DNA of 64,000 bases, from NCBI GenBank assembly GCA_963729935.1, contig CAVSPW010000002.1:1364001-1428000 (forward strand), in the 5' to 3' direction. A model generated the notes under the pieces. It did no database searches. It was not told the DNA's origin and was given only the letters and a program-made list of their open reading frames with translations. The DNA comes from CAIKMD01 sp963729935. GTDB lineage: Bacteria; Pseudomonadota; Alphaproteobacteria; ATCC43930; CGMCC-115725. Of the stretch, positions 1 through 8,669 are shown in pieces (the first letter of the stretch is position 1; the number at the start of each line of letters is the position of its first letter). A program made the position numbers and the translations under genes.

Positions 1-312
1 TATGCGGCCATTCAAGCCTATGCGAAGACCGTAGCGGGAAAGCCGATCGTCTATGATCCCGAGGTCTATCCCTATTTCTTCACCGACACCAATGGCAACG
101 GCACCGCCGACAAGGATGAGCTGCGATTCCCCAACCAATACAAAGCCTGGACGCCGCGGTTGTTGAAGGCGGCTTACAATTTTCAATTCGTGAAGAAAGA
201 CCCCGGCGCATTTGCCCACAACCCGACCTACACCTTGCAGATCCTTTACGATTCGATTGCGGATCTCGGGAGCAAGGTCGAGGTCGATCTGGTCCGCGCG
301 AAGCGGCCCTAG
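1..312 (+). CDS. Polyheme membrane-associated cytochrome c, C-terminal fragment
   Basis: This is the last 103 codons of a gene that begins outside the window, open from base 1 to a TAG at 310-312. The visible part has no CXXCH haem motif. It does carry a stretch I recognise as the conserved C-terminus of large multihaem cytochrome c proteins: FFTDTNGNGTADKDE (an EF-hand-like acidic loop), then WTPRLLKAAYNFQF and DPGAFAHNP. The family normally has several haems and acts in periplasmic electron transfer. The haem-binding part would lie upstream. The prenyltransferase gene follows within about 75 bases on the same strand. Assignment to the family rests on tail similarity only. Confidence 0.7.
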   Translation, partial: YAAIQAYAKTVAGKPIVYDPEVYPYFFTDTNGNGTADKDELRFPNQYKAWTPRLLKAAYNFQFVKKDPGAFAHNPTYTLQILYDSIADLGSKVEVDLVRAKRP

Positions 313-386
313 GCCCTACTTCTTCGCTTCCACCTTAAGCCGCTCGATTGCGGTATCATCGCCATTGCAACCACGATGCATTGACC

Positions 387-1322
387 GTGTCCCGGCGAAG
401 AATCTGGATCAATCTGCTGCTCTATCCCGGCCATACCCTGCCGACGGCGGCGGCGCCTGCCGTGGTCGGTATGGGTCTCGCGGTTCACGATCACGTTTTT
501 GCCTTTCTGCCCGCGTTCGCGGGGTTTCTTGCCAGTTGGCTGATCCATGTCGGCGGCGTGTTTACGGACAATTACGAACTGCTGACCAGGACCCCGCAGG
601 TCCGGGAGCACCCGGAATTGAACGAAGCGCTTGAAGAGGGAACGCTCACACGCTTCGGCCTGAAATGCGCGATCTTCGCGTGCTTTGCCTTGGCCCTGGT
701 CACCGGCCCCTATCTGCTGAAGGTCGCAGGCTTCTTGGTCGTCGTGTTCGGAATCCTGGGCCTTGTCACGAGCTGGGCCTATGCCGGGGGGCCTTTCGCC
801 TATGCGCGGCTGGGCCTTGCCGATCCGATCTTCTTCCTGATGTTCGGCGTGGTTGCCGTCGTCGGAACCTATTATGTCCAGGCCGCTCCGCATGACCTCT
901 CGCCCTTCAATTGGTACTTCGTTCGCACCGCCTTGCCCCTGGACGCCTTCATTTTGGGCCTGCCGGTCGGTGGGCTCGTCACCAATGTTCTGCTCATCGA
1001 CGATATCCGCGACCATAAGCCTGACAAAGAGAAGGGCTGGCGCACCGGCGCCGTCCGCTTCGGCATCGGCTGGAACCGCGCGGAAATCCTGATCTTGACG
1101 GTCTTCGCCTACCTTGCGCCGTTCTGGTTCTGGCTCGGCCGCGGTTTCAGCCCCTGGGTGCTCTTGCCGCTTTTGACCTTGCCGCAAGCGATCACCGTGA
1201 CGCGCATCGTCTGGACGAGCGAAGGGTTCGAAGATCTGTTTCCAATGACGCCGAAAGCGGCTTTTCTGTCGCTCGGTTACGGCGCCTTGCTGGCGATCGG
1301 CATTGCCGTGCCGATCCGCTGA
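387..1322 (+). CDS. UbiA-superfamily prenyltransferase, MenA-like
   Basis: An integral membrane protein of about 311 residues that should transfer a polyprenyl chain to an aromatic acceptor. I see alternating hydrophobic segments and the second Asp-rich motif of the family in MenA form, LIDDIRDHKPDKEKGWRTG followed by AVRFG (near residues 200-225). The first Asp/Asn motif is less canonical (GGVFTDNYELLTRT). The open frame extends back to a TTG at 348. I place the start at GTG 387 because similarity begins just after it; TTG 381 is also possible. A COQ10-like gene follows after 24 bases, so a quinone or other isoprenoid role is likely. The exact acceptor is not determined by the sequence, and a DGGGP-synthase-like activity cannot be excluded. 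Confidence 0.8.
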   Translation: MSRRRIWINLLLYPGHTLPTAAAPAVVGMGLAVHDHVFAFLPAFAGFLASWLIHVGGVFTDNYELLTRTPQVREHPELNEALEEGTLTRFGLKCAIFACFALALVTGPYLLKVAGFLVVVFGILGLVTSWAYAGGPFAYARLGLADPIFFLMFGVVAVVGTYYVQAAPHDLSPFNWYFVRTALPLDAFILGLPVGGLVTNVLLIDDIRDHKPDKEKGWRTGAVRFGIGWNRAEILILTVFAYLAPFWFWLGRGFSPWVLLPLLTLPQAITVTRIVWTSEGFEDLFPMTPKAAFLSLGYGALLAIGIAVPIR

Positions 1323-1346
1323 GCCGGCCTTTCGCTCTCCTGGCCG

Positions 1347-1793
1347 ATGATGCCCAGCCATACGGAGACCCGCCGCGTCCCATTTGCCAAGCAGCAGATT
1401 TTCGCGCTGGTTGCCGACGTCGAAAACTATCCGGCGTTCTTGCCGCGGGTTCTGGCCAGCCGCATTCGCCGCCGGTCGGGACATACCGTTTACGTCGACA
1501 TGCTTCTCGGCTTCGGGATTCTACGCCGTCGCATCGGCTCCGTCGGCGTCTTGTCGCCGCCCAGTCATATCGACATCACGAGCGGCGACCCGCCCTTCAA
1601 GCATTTGGGCCTGCACTGGCTTTTCAAGGCCGGCGCCGGCGCGGAGACGATCGTCGAGTTGCGCGCCGACTTCGCGTTTCGCTCGATGCTGTGGCAAAGG
1701 CTCTTGGACCGGTATTTCGAGCGGGAGGTCGCTGCAATGGCCGACGCGTTCGAACGCCGCGCGCGGCAGATCTATGCCCTACCGCCTTCGTAG
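1347..1793 (+). CDS. COQ10/RatA-type START-domain protein
   Basis: A 148-residue protein of the polyketide cyclase/START superfamily, COQ10 type. The N-terminal pattern VPFAKQQIFALVADVENYPAFLP is typical: a strand, then an aromatic-rich loop that shapes the hydrophobic pocket. A C-terminal helix (LLDRYFEREVAAMADAFERRA) closes the cavity. COQ10 proteins bind ubiquinone and support its delivery; RatA is a bacterial member named as a toxin. The position 24 bases after a UbiA/MenA-type gene supports a quinone-handling role. The start is the first of two ATGs in ATGATG at 1347. Confidence 0.82.
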   Translation: MMPSHTETRRVPFAKQQIFALVADVENYPAFLPRVLASRIRRRSGHTVYVDMLLGFGILRRRIGSVGVLSPPSHIDITSGDPPFKHLGLHWLFKAGAGAETIVELRADFAFRSMLWQRLLDRYFEREVAAMADAFERRARQIYALPPS

Positions 1794-1817
1794 CGCGTCC
1801 GGAAGACCCACTGGCCT

Positions 1818-1831
1818 TTGAGCCAGATCAA
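1818..1831 (+). promoter_or_regulatory. FNR/FixK-type box upstream of the nitroreductase
   Basis: TTGAG-CCAG-ATCAA matches the TTGAT-N4-ATCAA consensus in 9 of 10 half-site positions. It is centred 58 bases before the nitroreductase ATG. An A/T-containing hexamer (CTAGGT, 1852-1857) lies where a -10 element would be if the box sat at -41.5. Binding by an FNR/FixK/Dnr-type regulator is inferred from the motif alone. Confidence 0.6.
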
Positions 1832-1882
1832 AGCGAATCGCGCTGGACACACTAGGTTCGGCGCGCAGCCCAGGAGCCGAGC

Positions 1883-2446
1883 ATGGATGTCATCGAAGCC
1901 ATCTATCATCGCCGTGCGATTCGCGAATATACCGACGAGCCGGTTGGCAAGGATCAAATCGATCTCCTGATCAACGCTGCCGTGCAGGCCCCCAATGCGA
2001 TGGACCGGCAACGCTGGGCATTCGCCGTCGTGCGCGACCGCGCCCTGCTCAAGCGCATTTCGGACGAAGCCAAGGTTTTGACATTGAAGATGATGGGATC
2101 CGCGCCATACCTGTCGCGGTTCCGCGAATTTCTTTCGTCGGCGCAATTTAGCATTTTCTATGACGCGCCGGCCCTGATTATCGTTTGCGGCACCGAGGAT
2201 GACCAATTCGTCGATCAGGATTGCTGCCTGGCCGCGCAGAACATGATGCTGGCGGCGCATGCCAATGGCCTTGGAAGCTGTTGGATCGGCTTTGCCGAAG
2301 CTTGGCTCAGCCAAGCGGAAGCCAAGAAAGAATTGAGCATTCCCGCGAATTATCGGCCGATTGCGCCGATCATCGTCGGCCATCCGCGGGTCAAACCGCC
2401 GGCACCGCCACGTCACCGCCCGGACATCATCTGGATCGGCCCCTGA
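1883..2446 (+). CDS. Nitroreductase family protein
   Basis: A 187-residue flavin-dependent oxidoreductase of the nitroreductase fold. It has the family start pattern (IYHRRAIREYTDEPV), the QAPNAMDRQRWAF segment that contacts FMN, and a GLGSCWIGFAE segment near residue 130. Members use NAD(P)H to reduce nitroaromatics, quinones or other acceptors; the natural substrate cannot be read from sequence. AGGAG lies 7 bases before the ATG. The FNR-type box just upstream suggests induction at low oxygen, which is common for this family in rhizobial and purple-bacterial FixK regulons. It is convergent with the ABC exporter gene. Confidence 0.88.
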   Translation: MDVIEAIYHRRAIREYTDEPVGKDQIDLLINAAVQAPNAMDRQRWAFAVVRDRALLKRISDEAKVLTLKMMGSAPYLSRFREFLSSAQFSIFYDAPALIIVCGTEDDQFVDQDCCLAAQNMMLAAHANGLGSCWIGFAEAWLSQAEAKKELSIPANYRPIAPIIVGHPRVKPPAPPRHRPDIIWIGP

Positions 2447-2618
2447 CAAAGCACGACCAGGCGACGCGGGCGAAGCTCAGAGCGTTCGAATTTGAATTCG
2501 CCGGTCTGCGCGTCAGCAACCGACGGCTTTCCCGGCAGCGGGACCGAACGGCGCGCCGACGCGGTCATCCAACTTCGGCGGCAACGGAACGATGTACGCT
2601 TGGGTCGCCTCGGAAGCA

Positions 2619-4397
2619 TCATTCACTCGGAACACCCGGTTCGGGCGGCGCCAGACCGATCTTCTGAATCGCGCTGACGATCCGCGTCGGACGACCGGTC
2701 GAGCGGTCGAGCATGATCGTACGATCGTGAAAGGCTTCGAGCGACTGCCTCTGACCGATACTGATGATCGTCGTATTCGGCAAGGCCTCCTTTATCTTCC
2801 GGTAGAGTTCCGCTTCCTCTTGCTCGTCATGAGAGACCGTTACTTCATCGAGGAAGAGCCAGTCGGGCTTGAGCAGCAATGCGCGCGCAATCGCGATGCG
2901 CTGCTGCTCTCCAGGCGAAAGGATCTGATCCCAATGGCCGACCTCGTCGAGACGGTTTTCCATCCCGGCCAAGCCCACGGTCGCGAGTGCCGCTGCCGCG
3001 TCATCGTCGCGATCAGGACGGGGGGATTCGGGGAACCAAATGGCCTCGCGCAGAGAACCGATTGGCATGTAGGGGCGCTGCGGCAAGAAGAGCATTTTCG
3101 CAGAGGCAGGCCGCAGTACTTCACCGCGCGCGAACGGCCACAGTCCCGCAAAGACACGAAACAACGTGCTTTTGCCACTTCCCGACGGCCCTCTGAACAT
3201 GACCGCCTCGTGCGGCTTGAGGCTCAGCGTAGCCGGAGCGATAAGCTCGGAACCATCCGGCAGCGAGATTTTCAACTCCGTGAGTTCGGTGGCATCGCTC
3301 CCGCCCAATCCGATGCGCGCGCCAAGCGTCGGCACGGCCTCCGATCTAATCGCCCGGGACAACTCGACCAGCCGGTCGGCCGTCGCTCGCCACTCCGCAT
3401 AGACCGGATAACTTCCGATGAGCCAAGACAGCGCCTCGTTCACGCGCTCAAAGGCGTTCGAGATTTGAATCAGTGCGCCGAGGAGAATCGTGCCCGAGAA
3501 ATAGCGCGGCGAAGCGAGCAACAACGACAAGCCATAAGCAAGCTGGCTGAACAACAATTGATACAGGACGTACCGGGCGTTGCGCCGGATCAGGCGCCTG
3601 AAGTTGTCGTAGAGCAATCCGAAGCGCTCGACCGCGTGGCCACGCTCTTGCTCTTCCGCACCATAGAGGGTGATCCCCTCGGCCTCCTCTCGTAAGCGAA
3701 TCAAATTGAAACGAAAATCGGCCTCCAAGCCTTGCTGGAAGTTGTTGAGACGGATCAGCGGCCGGCCGATCAAATGCGCGAGCACAGATCCGATCCCGGC
3801 GTATAGAATCGCGGCCCAAACCATGTAGCCAGGAATCGTGATCGCGAGCGGACCGAGCTCGACGTGAAGGGCGCCCGACAATTGCCAGAGCAGGGTCGCA
3901 AAGGTGGCGAGCGTTGCAGCCGCGCTGAGCAGGCCCACGCTCAACGACATCGTTTGCTCGATGAAGAGGCGAATGTCCTCCGAAATCCGTTGATCGGGGT
4001 TATCGACTCCCTTCAAAAAGCGCATGCGATAAAAATTGCGATTGGCCAACCACTCCATCAGGTAACGAGTGGTCAGCCATCTTCGCCAGCGCAACTGAAA
4101 CGTTTGCTGGAGAAACAGCCGCGCCACGGCAACCGCCATGTAGGCGAAGATCGTCAACATGAGCGCGCCCAAGGCCACGTAAAACTGGCGCCCGTTGCTT
4201 TCCTGCAAAGCGGTGAAGACGCCGCCGGTAGCGATGTTCTGAAGCAGGTTGATGCCAACCAAGGCAAGATTTCCGGCGACGATCGCCGTGACGAATGCCC
4301 AGGCGGAAAGCCTCTCGCGGCTGAGCCAATAGGCTTTCGTCAAATGCCAGAGATCGTATGCCGCCGCCGCGCGGCCAGCGCCATCGTGAGTTGCCAT
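2619..4397 (-). CDS. SbmA/BacA-YddA-type ABC transporter, fused permease and ATPase
   Basis: A 592-residue half-transporter. Residues about 30-340 are membrane segments of the ABC_membrane_2/SbmA type, including the family signature DNPDQRISEDI (132-142). Residues about 370-570 form the nucleotide-binding domain, with Walker A GPSGSGKS (403-410), signature LSPGEQQR (493-500) and Walker B WLFLDE. It probably acts as an inner-membrane homodimer; relatives handle peptides, fatty acyl-CoA or cobalamin-like substrates. The D-loop is unusual: VTVSHD follows the Walker B Glu, where most members have ATSALD. The gene stands alone, convergent with the nitroreductase gene, and has an FNR-like box immediately upstream. 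Confidence 0.88.
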   Translation of the reverse strand: MATHDGAGRAAAAYDLWHLTKAYWLSRERLSAWAFVTAIVAGNLALVGINLLQNIATGGVFTALQESNGRQFYVALGALMLTIFAYMAVAVARLFLQQTFQLRWRRWLTTRYLMEWLANRNFYRMRFLKGVDNPDQRISEDIRLFIEQTMSLSVGLLSAAATLATFATLLWQLSGALHVELGPLAITIPGYMVWAAILYAGIGSVLAHLIGRPLIRLNNFQQGLEADFRFNLIRLREEAEGITLYGAEEQERGHAVERFGLLYDNFRRLIRRNARYVLYQLLFSQLAYGLSLLLASPRYFSGTILLGALIQISNAFERVNEALSWLIGSYPVYAEWRATADRLVELSRAIRSEAVPTLGARIGLGGSDATELTELKISLPDGSELIAPATLSLKPHEAVMFRGPSGSGKSTLFRVFAGLWPFARGEVLRPASAKMLFLPQRPYMPIGSLREAIWFPESPRPDRDDDAAAALATVGLAGMENRLDEVGHWDQILSPGEQQRIAIARALLLKPDWLFLDEVTVSHDEQEEAELYRKIKEALPNTTIISIGQRQSLEAFHDRTIMLDRSTGRPTRIVSAIQKIGLAPPEPGVPSE

Positions 4398-4696
4398 CGA
4401 CCGCTAGATGACCCCATCCGCTCGCTCCCGGCGTTGAGCTAGGTCAAGACATACGATCTGCGGGAATCTGAGAAAGCGACCCGTCGCGCGAAACTCGATC
4501 GGCGGCCTTCATGGCGAGGTTTCGCGTCGCACGATAGGTACCTGCACCGGGAAAGATGCCGCCTCCTTGAAGCGATCGACGCTAGATTTCGTTGGCTTCG
4601 ACGAATTAATTCTCACCGCCGCACCAAATTCCGCGCGGCCAATCAGCGCCGAACGTTGAAGCTCATTGTTCGCCGAGCGCAACCGTCACGCCGCGG
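4398..4696. other. Intergenic region upstream of the ABC exporter
   Basis: About 300 bases separate the end of the BCAM0308 gene from the start of the ABC transporter gene (both minus strand). It should hold the transporter promoter. The only motif I can support is the TTGA-N6-TCAA box at 4434-4447. No convincing open frame with a ribosome binding site was seen. Confidence 0.6.
4434..4447 (-). promoter_or_regulatory. FNR/FixK-like box upstream of the ABC exporter
   Basis: TTGAG-CTAG-GTCAA keeps the TTGA-N6-TCAA core but deviates at the innermost position of both half-sites (8 of 10). Its centre is only about 44 bases before the annotated ATG. Class II spacing would therefore leave almost no leader, or a start codon further inside the gene. 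It is weaker evidence than the other boxes. Confidence 0.4.
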
Positions 4697-5224
4697 TCAC
4701 GATTGGTGCCAATTCACCCGGACAAAATATTCGCCTTCGTCGTAATGCTCGGTAACCGTTCCTTTATACGCATGCTTCATGGCGTTCGCGATGCGGTGCG
4801 GCAGATGGATGTCGGTGGTCGAAATCTCGAGACGCTCGGGTACCTTGTCGTCGACATCTATGATTCGGTTGAGGGGGTGATCGGCCTTCTCTGATTGTTC
4901 CTGATGACGCGCGAGTTGAACGATATCGTCCTTGTGCTCGCCGACAAGTTTTCCGGTCATGGTGAGGATTCCAGCGGGAAAGCGGTCATTGATGCGGTGA
5001 CAGGCTTGGCAAAGCGAAGGAAGCGCCGCTTCCGGTCGCGGTGACCATTGCCATCGACCGCGATCATAGACCGCGCCGCACTGCGTGCAGTATGTCGGTT
5101 CATGGGGCTTCGCCGTCTGCTTGTACGGATCGGTAATATTGTCGCGCTGGGCACGGCCAAAACGGCGGCGGCCGGATTTGTTGGGTGTGGGTGCGCTCGC
5201 GGGCGGAATGTGGGTGGGGCTCAT
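4697..5224 (-). CDS. BCAM0308-type zinc-binding protein
   Basis: A small basic protein of about 175 residues. I recognise the BCAM0308 pattern: a Lys/Arg-rich start, then a four-cysteine zinc site YCTQC (about residues 45-49) and SLCQACHRIND, followed by FPAGILTMTG and an acidic/charged tail. No biochemical function is established to my knowledge. The family is repeatedly found in stress and low-oxygen gene neighbourhoods. I chose ATG 5224 because AGGAAA lies 5 bases upstream and family similarity begins here; the frame stays open to 5698 without recognisable similarity. Upstream on the same strand are the Fpg, HPF and GroEL genes. Confidence 0.8.
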   Translation of the reverse strand: MSPTHIPPASAPTPNKSGRRRFGRAQRDNITDPYKQTAKPHEPTYCTQCGAVYDRGRWQWSPRPEAALPSLCQACHRINDRFPAGILTMTGKLVGEHKDDIVQLARHQEQSEKADHPLNRIIDVDDKVPERLEISTTDIHLPHRIANAMKHAYKGTVTEHYDEGEYFVRVNWHQS

Positions 5225-5393
5225 GCTGCTTTCCTGCAAAAACCGCGGATAAGGATCGCGGCAACCATGCGAATATTGACCGGAGAACCCGTCTTCGTCC
5301 TTGACCTGAATCAAGGGAAGATGGACCAGCCGTAATCGCCACGGATCGAGGCGGAACCGAGCCGGCGCTTCCCTGGCGTCGGTTTTGGGGCGC

Positions 5394-6197
5394 TCAACGC
5401 AGCTGGCATTGAGCGCAGAAATAGGTCGCCCGGCCGCCGATCCTGATGGTCTTGAGCGGGCGATGGCAGCGTGGGCACTGCCCGCCTTTCCGGCGCACCG
5501 GCAACAAGGCGCTTTTCGGCATACGCTCGGTGAATTGCTCCGCGCCGGCGCCCCGGTCGATCGCCGTTCTGAGCACGGCGCGTATCTTCCGGTAAAGCCG
5601 GGCGAGCCTCGGCGGATCGAGTTTATCGATGCGCGCCCTTGGATCGATACGCGCTTGGAACAAGATCTCGTCCGCATAGATATTGCCGATGCCGGCAAGG
5701 ATCTGCTGGTCCATGAGCGCGGACTTCACATCATGCCGCACGCCGGCAATAGCTTTCCGGAAGCTCGCCACGTTGAAGCGCCGATCGAGGGCATCGGGCC
5801 CGAGTTTTTCATGCCTGATGAACGCGCCCGCATCCTTGGCCAGACCGACGCGGCCGATCATGCGCTTGTTGGTATAGGCTAGATGACCGCCCCCGGCGAG
5901 ATCGAGGCAAAGACGCGTAAAAGGGGGCCGGTCGGCCGGGTCCTTGAAAAACTGCAAGCCGCCCGTCAGACCGAAATGCAACGTCAACCAGCCACCGCCG
6001 TCGACCTTGGCGAGAAGGTGCTTGCCGTGACGCCGCGCGGAGACGAGTTGCCGGCCCAAAAGACGCCGGTTCAGGGCTCGCGCGGAAAGCTTGCCGAGAA
6101 TGCGCGGATCGCTGACGGCGACGCGACCGATCTTCTTGCGAAGCCCATGCCTCGCGAGGCGCCGTTTGAAGATCTCAACATCCGGCAATTCCGGCAT
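5394..6197 (-). CDS. Fpg/Nei-type DNA glycosylase/AP lyase
   Basis: A 267-residue base-excision repair enzyme of the formamidopyrimidine-DNA glycosylase family. After Met removal the N-terminus is PELPDVE, with the catalytic Pro and the following Glu in place. The family has PELPEVE most often, so Asp replaces the second Glu. The helix-2-turn-helix QQILAGIGNIYADEILF is intact. The C-terminal zinc finger is CPRC...FCAQC. The conserved loop Lys equivalent is probably in HGKHLLAKVD. It should remove oxidised purines and nick the backbone. The variant N-terminus resembles the subgroup of Fpg-like proteins found outside the housekeeping mutM locus, so I give no symbol. The HPF gene ends 42 bases upstream. 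Confidence 0.85.
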   Translation of the reverse strand: MPELPDVEIFKRRLARHGLRKKIGRVAVSDPRILGKLSARALNRRLLGRQLVSARRHGKHLLAKVDGGGWLTLHFGLTGGLQFFKDPADRPPFTRLCLDLAGGGHLAYTNKRMIGRVGLAKDAGAFIRHEKLGPDALDRRFNVASFRKAIAGVRHDVKSALMDQQILAGIGNIYADEILFQARIDPRARIDKLDPPRLARLYRKIRAVLRTAIDRGAGAEQFTERMPKSALLPVRRKGGQCPRCHRPLKTIRIGGRATYFCAQCQLR

Positions 6198-6239
6198 GCA
6201 GCGGTCTCCCTGCCGAAAAGATGGCGGTCGCGCCTCGGG

Positions 6240-6812
6240 TCACTCGACGATGTGATGCTTGCCAAGCACCGTCACCGTGCTGGCCTGCGGGCCGTTGGCG
6301 CTTTCGCCTTCGGCCAAGACCAAGCGCACTTCGGCGCCAGGCTCCAGCTTATCGAAGCCCGAATTCGTCACGCTGTTCTTGTGAAAATAGATTTCGCGCC
6401 GATCCGAGGTCTCGATGAAGCCATAGCCTTCATAGGGGAAGACGCGAATGACCTTGCCGTGCAACGGGATCTCATGCGCCTTGATCGCGCCGCGAAATTT
6501 GCGTACGTGATCTTCGAGCAAACGGCCGGCGGTGTTGAAGGCGTCGCGGATGGCGACGTAAATGTCCTCGTGAGCGTGATTTTCGGGGCCGTTATGCGTG
6601 ACCGGGATTTCTTCACCCGGCACGGTGAGATCGATCCGAATGCTGTAGAGCTTGCCTTTCCGCTGGTGGTGATGTGGTGCCTCGACGACAACCCGACATG
6701 CCATGACGCGGTCGGAAAAGCGCTCGAGCTTTTCGGCGCGCTTGCGGATCGCCGCTTCGACGGCGGGCGATGGATCCATGTGGCGAAAAGTGATCTGAAG
6801 GGGAAGCTGCAT
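6240..6812 (-). CDS. HPF/RaiA ribosome-associated protein fused to a cold-shock domain
   Basis: A 190-residue two-domain protein. Residues 1-about 110 match the HPF/RaiA (sigma-54 modulation) fold, with the start LQITFRHMDPSPAVEAAIRKRA. Residues about 117-185 are a cold-shock/OB domain with HGKVIRVFPYEGYGFIET, carrying an RNP1-like GYGFIE, and IYFHKNSV. HPF proteins sit in the 30S decoding region and stop translation in quiescence; the cold-shock domain should add single-stranded nucleic acid binding. The gene lies 50 bases after groEL on the same strand, so co-transcription from the groEL promoter with its FNR-type box is likely. Confidence 0.9.
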   Translation of the reverse strand: MQLPLQITFRHMDPSPAVEAAIRKRAEKLERFSDRVMACRVVVEAPHHHQRKGKLYSIRIDLTVPGEEIPVTHNGPENHAHEDIYVAIRDAFNTAGRLLEDHVRKFRGAIKAHEIPLHGKVIRVFPYEGYGFIETSDRREIYFHKNSVTNSGFDKLEPGAEVRLVLAEGESANGPQASTVTVLGKHHIVE

Positions 6813-6862
6813 GATGTCATCCTACAAATGATTGAGCGGAACCGCGTCTCTGGATCCGCATG

Positions 6863-8485
6863 CTACATACCGAGCTCCGATTCCGGCACGCGTTCCTTCT
6901 TCGTCTCAGGGATCTCGGTCATCGTCGCTTCGGTCAAAAGCAGCACGCCGGCGACCGAGACGGCATTCTCAAGGGCGATGCGCACCACCTTGGTCGGATC
7001 GATGATCCCGGCCTCGACCAGATCGACATATTCCTTGCGCGCGGCATCGAACCCCAGATTGCCTTCACCGCTTATCATACGCGCGACGACCACGCCACCA
7101 TCGACGGCGGAGTTTTCGGCAATTTGCCGCGTCGGGGTCTCGAGCGCCCGTTTCAGGATCTGGGCGCCGGTCTTTTCGTCGCCCTCGCACTTTGCTTCTT
7201 CTTGGGCTACCGCCGGGATACAGCGCAGCAAGGCGAGGCCGCCGCCGGGAACGACGCCTTCGGCAACGGCGGCTTTCGTGGCGCTGATCGCGTCGTCCAG
7301 CGCCTCTTTTTTCGATTTCATCTCGGCCTCGGCCGGCGCGCCGACGCGTATCACGGCTACGCCGCCCGCCAGCTTGGCAAGACGCTCCTGTAGCTTCTCG
7401 CGATCATAGTCGCTGGTCGTTTTGTCAATCTCGAGCCGGATCTGTTTCACGCGGCCCTCGATATCGGGACGATCGCCAGCGCCCCCGATGATCGTCGTGT
7501 TGTCCTTGTCGACGACCACGCGCTTGGCCTGACCAAGTTCCTTGAGCGTCACTGTCTCGAGTTTCAAACCTAGCTCTTCCGATATCACGATACCGCCCGA
7601 TAGAACCGCCAAGTCCTGGAGCATCGCGTTTCGGCGGTCGCCGAAGCCGGGCGCTTTGACCGCGCAACTCTTCAGCGCGCCGCGCAACTGATTGACGATG
7701 AGGGTTGCCAGCGCCTCGCCCTCGACGTCCTCGGCGACCACCAGGAGCGGTCGGCCGGATTTCGCGACTTGATCGAGCAGCGGGATTAGGTCTTTCAGGA
7801 TCGAAATCTTGCGATTGGAAAGGAGTATATAAGCGTCTTCTAGCACCACCTCCATCTTTTCGGGATTCGTGATGAAATAAGGCGACAGGAAGCCCCGGTC
7901 GAATTGCATGCCTTCGACGACGTCGAGAACGGTGTCCGTGGTCTTGGACTCCTCGACGGTGATCACGCCCTCGTTGCCCACTTTCTCCATGGCGTCGGCA
8001 ACGAGCTTTCCGATGACCGGATCGTTGTGCGCCGATATCGTCCCGACCTGCGCCTTCTCCTTTGCGGTGCTGACCGGACGCGACATTTGGCGCAAAGCCT
8101 CGACCGCGGCCTTGGTTGCACGGTCCAAGCCGCGTTTTAGATCGATCGCGCTCGCGCCGGCAACGACGTTCCGCACGCCTTCGGCCAAGATCGTGTGGGC
8201 GAGGATCGTCGATGTGCTCGTGCCGTCGCCAACGACGTCACCGGTTTTCACCGCCGCTTGCCGCAGCATTTGCGCGCCGAGATTCTCTTCGGGATCCTTG
8301 ATTTCGAATTCCTTGGCGATCGTGACGCCGTCATTGCAGACGATTGGAGCGCCCCAGGATTTTTGAATGAGGACCGATTTCGACCGCGGTCCCAGGGTCA
8401 CACGCACGGCGTCGGCCAGCTGCGTTGCGCCGCGCAATATTTTGTCGCGTGCGGCGGAGCGGAATAGGACCTGCTTGAACGGCAT
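6863..8485 (-). CDS. groEL: GroEL-type chaperonin (solitary paralogue)
   Basis: A 540-residue 60 kDa chaperonin. ATP-site motifs are present: VTLGPRSKSVLI, NDGVTIAKE and GDGTSTSTILA with the catalytic Asp. The apical and intermediate domains run through PGFGDRR and the EGVVPGGG segment. Two features mark it as a specialised copy: no groES precedes it, and the C-terminus ends in PESELGM without the repeated GGM tail. I start at ATG 8485 because AAGGAG lies 8 bases upstream; the in-frame GTG at 8494 touches that site. HPF, Fpg and BCAM0308 genes follow. The divergent region to 8669 holds an FNR-type box with a TAAAAAT -10-like stretch toward groEL. Confidence 0.93.
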   Translation of the reverse strand: MPFKQVLFRSAARDKILRGATQLADAVRVTLGPRSKSVLIQKSWGAPIVCNDGVTIAKEFEIKDPEENLGAQMLRQAAVKTGDVVGDGTSTSTILAHTILAEGVRNVVAGASAIDLKRGLDRATKAAVEALRQMSRPVSTAKEKAQVGTISAHNDPVIGKLVADAMEKVGNEGVITVEESKTTDTVLDVVEGMQFDRGFLSPYFITNPEKMEVVLEDAYILLSNRKISILKDLIPLLDQVAKSGRPLLVVAEDVEGEALATLIVNQLRGALKSCAVKAPGFGDRRNAMLQDLAVLSGGIVISEELGLKLETVTLKELGQAKRVVVDKDNTTIIGGAGDRPDIEGRVKQIRLEIDKTTSDYDREKLQERLAKLAGGVAVIRVGAPAEAEMKSKKEALDDAISATKAAVAEGVVPGGGLALLRCIPAVAQEEAKCEGDEKTGAQILKRALETPTRQIAENSAVDGGVVVARMISGEGNLGFDAARKEYVDLVEAGIIDPTKVVRIALENAVSVAGVLLLTEATMTEIPETKKERVPESELGM

Positions 8486-8598
8486 TCTGGACACTCCTTC
8501 TCTGCCATGCCGAAATTGGAAGCGGCTCTAACGCCTGGGGAGCCGGCCGGGCCTTACCGCGATCGAATAATTTTTAGGCCGGCGAAGCGCCCCGAGCC

Positions 8599-8612
8599 TT
8601 GATCTGGCTCAA
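8599..8612. promoter_or_regulatory. FNR/FixK-type box between divergent groEL and the 2-oxoacid dehydrogenase operon
   Basis: TTGAT-CTGG-CTCAA matches 9 of 10 consensus half-site bases. It is placed so that class II spacing fits both directions. Toward the dehydrogenase an AATAGATT stretch lies at about 8633-8640. Toward groEL, TAAAAAT lies at about 8570-8576 on the minus strand. Both are reasonable -10 elements. Confidence 0.62.
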
Positions 8613-8669
8613 GGCGTTTCGGGTTTCCGATCAATAGATTGTGGCGATCGGGCGCAGATTGGGGCGACA

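Noticed and set aside
2413..2622. Small minus-strand frame starting in an ATGA overlap with the ABC exporter stop
   Set aside because: The overlap looks like coupling, but the 69-residue product has no family resemblance, is Arg-rich as expected for a random GC-rich frame, and runs into the 3' end of the nitroreductase gene.
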